A stretch of DNA of 64,000 bases, taken from Haemaphysalis longicornis. Taxonomy: Eukaryota > Arthropoda > Arachnida > Ixodida > Ixodidae. The translations under genes and the position numbers were made by a program. This document shows positions 11,425 to 21,710 of the stretch, piece after piece. The notes beneath the pieces were generated by a model. That model saw only the letters and a list, made by a program, of their open reading frames with translations. It was not told where the DNA came from and did not search any database. Location: positions 105,541,344-105,605,343 of the forward strand of contig CM023450.1 in the NCBI GenBank assembly GCA_013339765.2, read 5' to 3'. Each line of letters starts with the position of its first letter. Positions within the stretch are counted from its first letter, which is position 1.

Positions 11425-12365
11425 TGCCCGACTGACTGACTGACTGACTGACTGACTTGACCTGCAGACTAACTCATTAACGCCCAGCCAAAACTGTTAG
11501 ATATAGAGACTTGAAATTTCGCGAGTTGATTTGCGTCATTGAGTAGGTGCTCACTAAGGCGGGTTTTTCAGAAATTGCACTCCTAACCGCAGAAAAGGGC
11601 GAAATTGTGGTTTCGCGAATTCGTGATTTTCTCGGTCACCCATAAACATATCGAAGCGCTTTTTGCTGATATATCTAAAAAGTAGTTTTTGGATTTCGCC
11701 CTAACCTACATGCACTAGCGAGGTGATTCCGCATTCCGGAAATAAAATGGTGTTCCTAAAGATTCTCAAATAAATCTTCCACTGATTCAGTTATCCAACT
11801 GATTTTTGCTAGCATATGTTACTCGTACAAATGCACAGAACCGGTTTTAAGGATTTCGCCCTGCGACGCCGCTAAAAGGGCCAAATTGTTTTTTACAAAT
11901 GACACGGCTGATGAGCCAAAAAGGCCTAACAGGTTATGTACACGTCTAGCCAAACTGCTCGTTCAAACGGTTACAGATTGCAAGGGCACATTCTGATTAC
12001 GGTGTTGGAAGTGAATATTTCTGAAAATTTTAAAAATTTCACCATGGGGAGAGTGAAAAGCGGTAAAATAGTTATTCAGATATTGGTTTTTTTACCGCCC
12101 CCCATTTGAGATATCGAACTGGTTTTTGTTGAGATAGGAAGCTTACTCACGTATCTAAACACTGTTCTACAACATTGTTCAATGACACCCTTCCAATAGA
12201 GGCAAGCAGGATTTCGGGAAAACACTGTGTTTTTACACATTCGTAAATAACCACAAAGCCAGTTGATATCTCCCATTAGTTTTTTCTTGAAAATGCTGCC
12301 CATTTCATTGCCCGAAAACTACTTTCAGGATTTTGTCCTAAGAGGCAGATAAAAAGGTCAGCGAG
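11425..12365 (+). repeat. GACT microsatellite plus decayed hairpin-unit array
   Basis: A GACT run (11427-11456) is followed by AACGCCCAGCCAAAACTG and GAGACTTGAAATTTC, then by repeated phrases at roughly 120-185 bp spacing. GGATTTCGCCCT or a relic of it lies near 11570, 11691, 11850, 12035, 12203 and 12329. In the better units it is followed within ~15 bases by its inverse, AAAGGGCGAAATT, so each unit can fold into a hairpin. A second phrase like ATATCGAACTGGTTTTTGCT recurs near 11646, 11792 and 12110. There is no coding capacity. I recall similar GACT-headed repeats from other invertebrates, but this is memory and unverified. Confidence 0.6.
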
Positions 12366-12517
12366 ATTTTTTAATCTGCATCCTTTTGGACGTAAAATTC
12401 AGTTTAGTTTTCCCGCCTTCGCTTAGCGGTCGCCATCTGTTGACGCCTTCGGCAACTACGCGTCGCCCGTAGGAGCCGGTGTCATATATCATATATGTAA
12501 AAGAGAAGAAGTACCAG
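12366..12517. other. Junction segment before duplicated block
   Basis: This short unique segment has an ATATATCATATATG stretch at its end. It is not shared with the sequence before the second block. Confidence 0.4.
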
Positions 12518-12689
12518 TAAAAAGCGCAAAGGTTAGCCCTCGGCATCAGTTGGGATTTCCTGCAACCCCGCGGCTCCCGTAGGGAGCCCATGTTACTTAT
12601 GATAAAACTGTACCGATGAGCATCGTTCATATCTTCTGAGATAGCACTTCCTACGAGGAAGAATACCCCTCACCCAGCTGGCATCGATC

Positions 12690-12975
12690 ATGTGTTCCCA
12701 GCGCAATCTCCTGCCGAATTCAAGTTGTGTTGTCAACCTGGCACTCTTCCTCATATCATATTAAGAGTGCAAGCAAACCAAGCTCCTCCTTCTTCTATCC
12801 ACTTTTCCCAAACTTGAGCTGTGGGAGAACCTGGTGACTAACAGCGATATGGATGTCCAGACAATACTTCCTCCAGACCGAGGGCTGCCCACTCATCACA
12901 TGGCTTTCTGAAATTTGGAACCACTCCCACTTCGCCGGCTCAATAAAACTTTTTTCCCTCACTGACTCACTCGCT
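12690..12975 (+). mobile_element. LINE 3' tail inside block A
   Basis: The frame from about 12813 reads KLELWENLVTNSDMDVQTIL, which resembles the WEAAL-x-S-x-D-x-x-x-Q end of tick RNase H LINEs. It is preceded by a decayed CCQPGTLPHII knuckle-like stretch in another frame. It ends in CTCAATAAAACTT followed by a CTCACTGACTCACTCG tail, the usual form of a tick LINE 3' end. Block B has the same relic at about 16004-16280. Confidence 0.55.
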
Positions 12976-13250
12976 CGAGCGCGCCATCTTGGTGCAATTT
13001 GTTTGGCGAGAGTTGGAGTAAAACACGAGTGCCAGTCGTTTCACATTACGACGACGCGCCTGCAGTAGGAGCCTATGTACTGACAGCAGGCAGGCGCTCC
13101 CGAGTGTGTACCACTTCCCAATGAAGTAGCCTAATATGGCGACTAACAAATAAACCAACTTGTGTTATACGGCACCGCCGGGTACTACCGCTAGTCACGA
13201 GTAAAAGGATGAGAAACACCGAGGCAGTGCAACCTTGAGCGCTGGTTGAA

Positions 13251-13344
<94 letters not shown>
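13251..13344 (+). repeat. (ATTG)n microsatellite, block A
   Basis: This is a run of about 23 perfect ATTG units. Block B has a shorter array with one variant unit at 16556-16610. Confidence 0.95.
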
Positions 13345-14000
13345 GGAAATGAAAAATTTCATTGGAAGTTTTATCAGGACTTGGCCAATCACTATTGGAT
13401 ATGTGCAACTTTGCGCGCATGCACCATTGTGGTGAATATTACACAAGTAGCAATGTCGAAAGTTGATTATGTAAAGCACCGTAAACAACACGTAATATCT
13501 TTCGAAACTGAACCTTTATAAGAGCAATACTTCGAACCAAAGAGTTAGTTTCCAACGTAATGATCATCAGGATGTTTAAAGATCCCAGTGAAGGCCCGAA
13601 AATTTCGTTCATCAGAAAAGAAACCTTTCTTTCAGAAAAAGATAGATGGCCAAGGGGAGGAGCAGGAAATATTGTGAACAGGGACCGCCCGGCGTGCATC
13701 ATGAAATACAGCGCACCTGTGTGGTTTGTATATTTCCCACACTTATTGAATGCCATCATGGCCGCTGTAAGCCTCAACGTCAGGTTTGTTTCAAAAATTG
13801 AGAGCGGGTGAAATTATCAGCGGTAATTTAAATTATTGTTTCTTTTAACCCTTTCAAAGGGAATTGCAACGTAAGAATGTAACAAAGTTCCGGGATATTT
13901 CGCAATAAAAGCCATGGGACGGACGTATACTTGTGGTCTGCAGGTTGCCGCAATAAATAAAGCTAGTTACACAAAAAACAAGTTTTGTTACGGCTCAGAC

Positions 14001-14002
<2 letters not shown>

Positions 14003-14076
<74 letters not shown>

Positions 14077-14109
14077 TATATAATATATATATATATACGT
14101 CTGCATGCG

Positions 14110-14160
<51 letters not shown>
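14003..14160 (+). repeat. (AT)n and (GT)n arrays, block A
   Basis: AT repeats run from about 14003 to 14096 and GT repeats from about 14113 to 14159. The open frames through them are artefacts of repeat composition. Confidence 0.95.
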
Positions 14161-14163
<3 letters not shown>

Positions 14164-14693
14164 CGCGCGTGCGTGTGTTCGTGCGTGTACGTAAAGCACC
14201 CATGCTTGTGTAACATCGCCGCAAAAGCAATAGCCGCCGGCGGTTCAGTTTGACGGCACCCCTCGTTTCGTGCGGCTGATCGGTTGTCGCTATCTGTTCG
14301 CGTATAGACGGTGAAAAGCTTTGCATACAAGGCCCACCCATCGCTAACGCAATATAAAATTCTTCTTAATATAAAATTCTTCAATGCCCCGGTGCACCGT
14401 ACACACTTCTCGCCCGTCAAGGGCAGCGGCTCGTTTTTAGCAACGCGAAGCAGCGCGCTCGGGCCGCAAATAAAGCCAAGAGCTTATCGCCGAACAGAGC
14501 GCGCACCGCACCTGTTCTCCGTCTTCATCTTTTGGGCAGTGCGCAGGCAGTGATGGGCCGACGGTAAAAATGAAAACAAATTTTACGAAGCCCTGCGAGC
14601 GAGGCCTTGTTATTGTACGTTATGTAAGGACCAAATGATGACGTGGCGCACCTGTAATCATCAAGTGTGCTCATCACACTTCGCGGCTGTTTA

Positions 14694-15421
14694 GCTCTAT
14701 TTTTTGCTTTTCAGGGCTTAGACAACAATTTGATTGTTTCTTTCGCAAGAAGAGGCGGTGATTTTATGCTATCCAAAAGCTCGCGAAACATTTGGAACAT
14801 TAACCCCTATAAGTGTCCGCCCCATATGTGGTTATATGTATTTAATTCGGCGGTATAAGCACGTGGAATATTAGATAAAGCAGAGTAGAACCGCTGGGTG
14901 ATAAAACTACAGTGCTATAACAGTGCCTGGGGGCCCTCTTTGTTACCAAATTTAGAGCGCACTTATGTGTATTGACCGCCTGCTAACCAGCCTACTAACA
15001 AGCTAATCGTACACCACGGCAGCATGTAATCCGCTTGTTTAAATGGGGCCTTTCAAGATTCAGTAACCATGCTCGGTATCTGCGAAAAAAAAAAACAGAG
15101 AAGAAGAATCCGCGGGAGAATGCAAAGCCTTGAACACATGCTTCCCAGTTGTGCTGGCCTACGGCTCGGCAGCGAGGGGACAGCATTTTATCAGGGGCCC
15201 CGTTTTATTTGGAGGCTTCCCCCGACTATATAACATTTTGCATGACTTCTTTTGCACTGTGTAGTACATACAGGCACAAATAACGTTATAACAAACGTTT
15301 TTTAAAAAGTTGCGTTCACTGGCGCTGAAGGCGGTCGGCGTGCGGGACCGACCCAGAGTTGTGCGGGTCTGCCCGGCTGGCGCTGCACTCGCGGGGCAAA
15401 CTTCGCTGTCCGGAGCCTATG
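14694..15421. other. Spacer between duplicated blocks
   Basis: This is unique sequence with no recognised motif. A poly-A run lies near 15085. Confidence 0.35.
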
Positions 15422-15700
15422 GGGGTACGCCGCGCCGAGCGCGCCACCAGGTGGCTGAGAGAGGAGGCGAGCGCAAGGGGAGAGGGACAGCGGCGCACGG
15501 CAGCTGCAGCCGAGCGAAGGGGAGAAGTGTGACGTCACGGTGGAGAGAGGGGGCGCGCGGCAGCTGCTGGGGAGAGGAGGCGCGCTGTGACGTCATACCA
15601 TGACGTCACGGCGCGAGGAGCGGTGCGGGGAGCGGCGCGCACCCGCGCAGCCACGGCGAGGGGGCGGAGCGAGCGCGGTCACGTGGTGAAGTAAAGTCAC
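15422..15700 (+). repeat. GC-rich TGACGTCA core, copy 2
   Basis: This matches 6876-7165 from GGGGTACGCCGCGCCGAG to GGTCACGTGGTGAAGT. TGACGTCA is intact at 15530-15537, 15588-15595 and 15601-15608. The position equivalent to the fourth octamer is changed to TAAAGTCA. The flanks are unrelated to copy 1, and no TTAA ends are seen here, so the core moves independently of that transposon or was carried by a different element. Confidence 0.8.
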
Positions 15701-15830
15701 CCCGTTGCTACCGACGCTCCTCTCCGCTCCACGCCGTTGCTAGGGAGAGGAGGACTGGGGGGACGCCGCCGCCGCCGCCGCCGCCGGGGTTGGAAAAGGT
15801 TTGGGGTCGCTTATAAAGTGCATTCGCACT
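15701..15830. other. GCC triplet run and junction to block B
   Basis: A run of seven CCG/GCC triplets lies near 15766-15786. The junction to block B falls at AAAAGCGC. Confidence 0.5.
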
Positions 15831-16570
15831 TAAAAGCGCAAAGGTTAGCCCTCGGCATCAGTTGGGATTTCCTGCAACCCCGCGGCTCCCGTAGGGAGCC
15901 CATGTTACTTATGATAAAACTGTACCGATGAGCATCGTTCATATCTTCTGAGATAGCACTTCCTACGAGGAAGAATACCCCTCACCCAGCTGGCATCCAT
16001 CATGTGTTCCCAGCGCAATCTCCTGCCGAATTCAAGTTGTGTTGTCAACCTGGCACTCTTCCTCATATCATATTAAGAGTGCAAGCAAACCAAGCTCCTC
16101 CTTCTTCTATCCACTTTTCCCAAACTTGAGCTGTGGGAGAACCTGGTGACTAACAGCGATATGGATGTCCAGACAATACTTCCTCCAGACCGAGGGCTGC
16201 CCACTCATCACATGGCTTTCTGAAATTGGGAACCACTCCCACTTCGCCGGCTCAATAAAACTTTTTTCCTCACTGACTCACTCGCTCGAGCGCGCCATCT
16301 TGGTGCAATTTGTTTGGCGAGAGCTGGAGTAAAACACGAGTGCCAGTCGTTTCACATTACCACGACGCGCCTGCAGTAGGAGCCTATGTACTGACAGCAG
16401 GCAGGCGCTCCCGAGTGTGTACACTTCCCAATGAAGTAGCCTAATATGGCGACTAACAAATACCAACTTGTTTATACGGCACCGCGGTACTACCGCTAGT
16501 CACGAGTAAAAGGATGAGAAACACCGAGGCAGTGCAACCTTGAGGGTGGTTGAAATTGATTGATTGATTA

Positions 16571-16612
<42 letters not shown>

Positions 16613-17310
16613 ATGAAAAATTTCATTGGAAGTTTTATCAGGACTTGGCCAATCACTATTGGATATGTGCAACTTTGCGCGCATGCACCATTGTGGTGAA
16701 TATTACACAAGTAGCAATGTCGAAAGTTGATTATGTAAAGCACCGTAAACAACACGTAATATCTTTCGAAACTGAACCTTTATAAGAGCAATACTTCGAA
16801 CCAAAGAGTTAGTTTCCAACGTAATGATCATCAGGATGTTTAAAGATCCCAGTGAAGGCCCGAAAATTTCGTTCATCAGAAAAGAAACCTTTCTTTCAGA
16901 AAAAGATAGATGGCCAAGGGGAGGAGCAGGAAATATTGTGAACAGGGACCGCCCGGCGTGCATCATGAAATACAGCGCACCTGTGTGGTTTGTATATTTC
17001 CTACACTTATTGAATGCCATCATGGCCGCTGTAAGCCTCAACGTCAGGTTTGTTTCAAAAATTGAGAGCGGGTGAAATTATCAGCGGTAATTTAAATTAT
17101 TGTTTCTTTTTAACCCTTTCAAAGGGAATTGCAACGTAAGAATGTAACAAAGTTCCGGGATATTTCGCAATAAAAGCCATGGGACGGACGTATACTTGTG
17201 GTCTGCAGGTTGCCGCAATAAATAAAGCTAGTTACACAAAAAACAAGTTTTGTTACGGCTCAGACATTTATAATATATATATATATATTATATATATATA
17301 TATTATATAT

Positions 17311-17347
<37 letters not shown>

Positions 17348-17430
17348 TTATATATCTATATATATATATATTATATATATATATATATTATATATATATA
17401 TTATATATATAATGCGTCTGCATGCGGACG

Positions 17431-17468
<38 letters not shown>

Positions 17469-18002
17469 CGAGCGCGCGTGCGTGTGTTCGTGCGTGTACG
17501 TAAAGCACCCATGCTTGTGTAACATCGCCGCAAAAGCAATAGCCGCCGGCGGTTCAGTTTGACGGCACCCCTCGTTTCGTGCGGCTGATCGGTTGTCGCT
17601 ATCTGTTCGCGTATAGACGGTGAAAAGCTTTGCATACAAGGCCCACCCATCGCTAACGCAATATAAAATTCTTCTTAATATAAAATTCTTCAATGCCCCG
17701 GTGCACCGTACACACTTCTCGCCCGTCAAGGGCAGCGGCTCGTTTTTAGCAACGCGAAGCAGCGCGCTCGGGCGGCAAGAAAAGCCAAGAGCTTATTGCC
17801 GAACAGAGCGCGCACCGCACCTGTTCTCCGTCTTCATCTTTTGGGCAGTGCGCAGGCAGTGATGGGCCGACGGTAAAAATGAAAACAAATTTTACGAAGC
17901 CCTGCGAGCGAGGCCGTGTTATTGTACGTTATTTAAGGACCAAATGATGACGTGGCGCACCTGTAATCATCAAGTGTGCTCATCACACTTCGCGGCTGTT
18001 TA
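15831..18002. repeat. Duplicated 2.17 kb block, copy B
   Basis: This is the direct copy of 12518-14693. Small one- to two-base deletions relative to A cluster at about 16415-16545, for example CCGCCGGG to CCGCGG and TTGTGTTATAC to TTGTTTATAC. That clustering suggests sequencing or assembly error as much as mutation. Its ATTG array (16556-16610) is shorter. The AT-rich array (17264-17412) is longer and interrupted by TATTA units. The GT array is at 17430-17465. Confidence 0.9.
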
Positions 18003-18577
18003 CCTCAATTATTTTCCTTCCGCGAGGCGGGACTTGGGAAAATCTACGAGTTCACGTCGTTCCGGTCCGCGTTCGCGTTCGCCTTTCACACGCTGCCGAC
18101 CGTATGGGCATCGATTTTGCGGGGCTGGCGTCTGGATTTCGCCACCATGCGTGCAAGTGCGGCCCGTCCACAAGCCCCTTTCTTTGCCCCGAAGAGGCAC
18201 GTGTCTGCGGTCGAGCCGCGCCTCTGCGGAGCCGCCTTCCATTTGCATAATGGCCACACAAGGGGGGCAGCGACAGCTCCCCAGCGTACTCTCATCGCCG
18301 CCGAAAGGAGCCGCGCTTGTTAGACGACATGTTGGCGTGCTCGTCGAGGCTGCTCTCGATTCACTCGGCGCTTGTACAACAGGGGGGGATTCTTTGCGGT
18401 TTGCTTTATTCGGTGCCCTTATAATGGCCTAACAGAGAGATAGAGAGAGAGTGAGAGAGAGGAATACAAGGTTGTATACGGGGATAAAAGTTAAGAATTG
18501 CAATAGCTCACGTAGTGTATCACACCGCCGAAGCGACGGACACCGATGTAAACGAGTGGGTGACATCGTCTTCTTTT
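18003..18577. other. GC-rich unique segment
   Basis: An open frame of 162 codons crosses from block B into this segment (17944-18432), but it begins inside the duplication and matches no family I know. A GAGA-rich stretch lies at 18433-18465. Confidence 0.3.
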
Positions 18578-18967
18578 AACACGAAAGTGTTTTATTCCCG
18601 GATACACAAAGATTTCGCTGACGTCATATCCGTCACGGCAGTGACGCCAGTACAACGGAGCAAGCGGTCTGTCAAGAGTGCACCCCTGCACACAGGGTCT
18701 TCTTGCGGGGAAGCAACCTTTAGTATTAAAAAGTACGTTATACTTAGGGTTGTTCGTCTGCAGGTTTTATATTTTAACACGGAAGGGTTTTATGCCGGTA
18801 TAGACTAAGATTTCACTGACGTTATAACCATCACAGAAATGAAGCCAGTACACCTTTGCAGAAGCTACCCAGCAGCAGGACGCCGCTCGCCAAGCACATC
18901 CGCAAGACAGCCGCCTACCCGCAAATCATGCTCAGCTTCAGATTTCGCTGCATATTTCACTTTCGTG
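18578..18967 (+). repeat. D-family repeat, copy 1
   Basis: Two related monomers start at 18578 (AACACGAAAGTGTTTTATTC) and 18776 (AACACGGAAGGGTTTTATGC), a 198-bp period, and CACTTTCGTG closes the unit at 18958-18967. The first monomer carries TGACGTCA at 18619-18626; in the second it has decayed to TGACGTTA. The whole segment matches the inverse of 29315-29752 at roughly 85% by eye. The opening CACGAAAGTG and the closing CACTTTCGTG are exact inverses. Confidence 0.8.
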
Positions 18968-20482
18968 TTTTACCGATTCCTATGACAGAGAAATCAACCA
19001 CAGTTTTTTCTCACGTTGTCCGTTTATAGGCGATACAGCAGTTTACAGGTAAATTAAAGTCCAAAATATTACGCGGAATGCTTGTGTCGCGTTCAAAAAA
19101 CTCGCAGTAACGAACTCTTTGCCCACCGCGGAGAAGCAGCCGGCTGCGACGTTGGGGCGCGGGGGCAACTTTCCTTGTCGTGAAGTTGTACCGAGCATAG
19201 TTAGGGCGACTCTAGAACATATGTAGAGCGGAGGACTGATCACGGACGTGATTGGAGCGGGAACAGCGAATGGGCATGGTTAAGTCAGTTTTTAGACCAT
19301 CGACATGTTTTTAAACAAAGATGGGACAAGAGTAGTAACCTGCTGCAGAAATGCCTGCAGTTTTGCAGGCATCGTTATTTTGACTGCGGTTATCCTCGAT
19401 GCATCGCCGAAATGCAAGACAGTACCAATGCATCACTGTGACATCGCGTACTTCTCAGAGCGGCGTGACACTGGTGCACATTAAAATGAACCGGGAGTGC
19501 CATAACTAAAATGCGGCGTAACATCAAACTAAGGTAATATAACAACAAAACTGGCAGTGTGCTCCTTGTTGCAGCTTCAACTGCGGTACCTCCCCAATTG
19601 CAGGGATACCAGGGACGAACGCGTACGGTCTCCATCATATGTTCACTAACATATACAGTGAAAGTTCAATAAATGCATCCGTGGGGTTTCGAATCAGTGC
19701 ACCTGGCATGATGTCTGTGCTTTTTGGCAGCAATAACCGCCAATAGGGTAAACGTTGTGGAGCTAAACGGGCTGTGTTTCGTGAGTTATACCTATCTTGA
19801 TAGTGAAATTTCGTCTTGGGCCATGATCCAGACGTGTGCTGCGTGTGTAAGCAAGGCACGCCAGCCTCAAAACCCGTAGGCAAACCGGGTTTAAAAATAA
19901 AGGTAGGGCTCTAAGGTCATTGAGTACCCACTGCAAAATTTAATAAAAGCAAGGGAGTTACGCACGCGGTAATGCTAATCTCTACGGAAGTCCATTCGTT
20001 GTTTTGCACCCATTGCGGAACTCGATTTCGAACACGCGATTATTTTTTCGTACTTTGTACAACACAATGACGCCTTGATTATTGGAGAAATTGTTAATGA
20101 GACCTCTAATAATACTTTTGGCATCACCTTCGCGAGATTTTATTTGGCGACGGGGGGCGGCGGAGGGGGCGATTGTAAATGGGAGTTTGGGGGATGATAT
20201 AAAGCGGAAACATGGTTAAAAACAAACAGAACAGCTACAACGCCAAGAAGAAATCAATTCAGTATTAAAAAGAAAAAACAAAAATTCTTCGGGATGCCCT
20301 GAGCGTACTCCGTTTTTCTCCCCGGTTGTTTTCTCAATTTTTTCAGGTGTACTGTAAAATGGCTGATCATCTCAGCGAGAGTAGCCGCAGAGGCTGGGTG
20401 AGCTGAGGCCATTGATTAGATTTTTATATATTTCTCAAGAAATGAAATTCGGGGAATAAACGCAGCGAAACTGCACCTCAGC
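18968..20482. other. Unannotated spacer
   Basis: I see no repeat copy or credible exon. A G-rich stretch (GGCGACGGGGGGCGGCGGAG) lies near 20150. Confidence 0.3.
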
Positions 20483-20675
20483 TTTGAGGTGCGCTGTACT
20501 GAAGGGCTCCGAACTGATCTTTACCACGGGGGTATCTTTACCTGCGCCGAAATCCCGAAACGCGGGTGTTCTCGCTTTTCGCCTCCACCTGGACGGCGGC
20601 CCCCACGGCCGGGATCAAACCCACGTCCTTGGGCTCAGCAGCACAACACCTCAGGCGCTCAGCCACCGCAGCGTG
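20483..20675 (-). mobile_element. Ruka-like SINE
   Basis: On the plus strand this runs from body to head. It contains GAGGTGCGCTGTACTGAAGG, a CGGGTGTTCTCGCTTTTCGC phrase, and the reversed tRNA-like head with GATCAAACCCACGTCC (B box region) and GCTCAGCCACCGCAG (A box region). An internal stretch of the body is diverged, and the 3' tail is absent. Confidence 0.85.
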
Positions 20676-21101
20676 TACCGTTATTTGATGATTAGCAGGG
20701 CGAGTGGCCTCCTTTGTACCCCTCCGTCGAATATATTATTCTTGACTGTTTTAGGGGAGATGATGGGTACAGTTGCCTTCCAGTGACATTCATTATATCA
20801 TTCAGCGCCGGCCCGAATTTCTGGGGAATCTACCATGAACAAGCGCCTGTAAAACAGGGTAAACACTAAGGGAATGTCCTTTGCTGTCGCGATATCTGCC
20901 GGAAGACGGGGTTTCCAGCTTGCGCCAAAATGCTTCTGTGGCAGTATCATAGATAATTGTCTCCACAGGCCTCGCATGGCTTGGTAAGAACTTTCATTCA
21001 AGCTCGGGCTCGAGCTGCCCGATTTCATAAGGCGCAAGTAAACGCGCAGCGATATTGATTACTGCAGCATCAGCAATGAAAACAGGACGACGACACCAGA
21101 C
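20676..21101. other. Unannotated spacer
   Basis: A 79-codon open frame on the minus strand (20798-21037) shows no family I recognise. Nothing else is seen. Confidence 0.3.
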
Positions 21102-21173
21102 ATGGTCGGGAATCTAACCCGCGTCCTCGTACTCAGCAGCGCAAGGCCTTAGACACTGAGCCACCGCGGTGGG
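21102..21173 (-). mobile_element. SINE tRNA-like head only
   Basis: This is the reversed tRNA-derived head of a Ruka-like SINE with a B-box region (GTCGGGAATCTAACCCGCG) and an A-box region (CACTGAGCCACCGCGGTGG). The body is missing. It is not a functional tRNA, because the acceptor stem and anticodon arm are not supported. Confidence 0.8.
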
Positions 21174-21567
21174 TCAGTCGTGAATGCTGTTAGGCCTCGC
21201 CCGCTATACTCTTCACGGCGGGACGGCTATGCAGAACTTGGTCAAGTTGGGGTGCTTCGCGAGGTGCACGGACGGATTCCTTGCTGCAACCAGGCACATA
21301 CCGCACGCTGTGCCAGAAAGCCGACCCCACCTTCGATGCCCTCTTAGCGGGTTCGACATGCCGGCAGTTCTAACTAAACAACCGCGAAGATTTGGCTGGT
21401 AGTCTAGCCCTTTTTATTGTTTTCCTTTGCACGAAAGCCGTCCGAAGGCTGTCCAATTTTCATTCCACATCTGTATCATGAAAATGCCAAATTCAGACCT
21501 CAGGGCAAGACTATCTCAATAGACGTCAACAGAGTTCGGCTTTCTTTATCTCTTTTTTTTTTGTACT

Positions 21568-21568
<1 letters not shown>

Positions 21569-21648
<80 letters not shown>

Positions 21649-21710
21649 GCTCTCTCTCTCTCGCGCGCGCGCGCGCGCACGCTCGCTCTGCCCCCCCCCC
21701 CCCCCCCCCC
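21569..21710 (+). repeat. (CT)n array, GC alternation and poly-C
   Basis: CT repeats run from about 21569 to 21662, followed by an alternating CG stretch and 20 C in a row at 21691-21710. The 169-codon minus-strand frame across it is low-complexity. Confidence 0.95.

Larger units (their letters stand above)
12518..14693. repeat. Duplicated 2.17 kb block, copy A
   Basis: The block begins AAAAGCGCAAAGG and ends CGCGGCTGTTTA. It recurs at 15831-18002 in direct orientation with an offset of about 3.31 kb and only about a dozen substitutions outside the microsatellites, i.e. around 99% identity. It contains a LINE 3' tail (12690-12975), a (TTGA)n-type array, an AT array and a GT array. Sequences flanking the two blocks differ on both sides, so this is not a simple head-to-tail tandem repeat. 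No target duplication is visible. Confidence 0.9.

Noticed and set aside
13914..14420. Open frames with YIYI, VCVC and THTH repeats (also 17179-17729)
   Set aside because: They read through AT and GT dinucleotide arrays and have no domain.
17944..18432. 162-codon frame with VCSSHF, resembling a THAP C terminus
   Set aside because: It starts inside the duplicated block and the resemblance is a six-residue match; block A diverges right after it.
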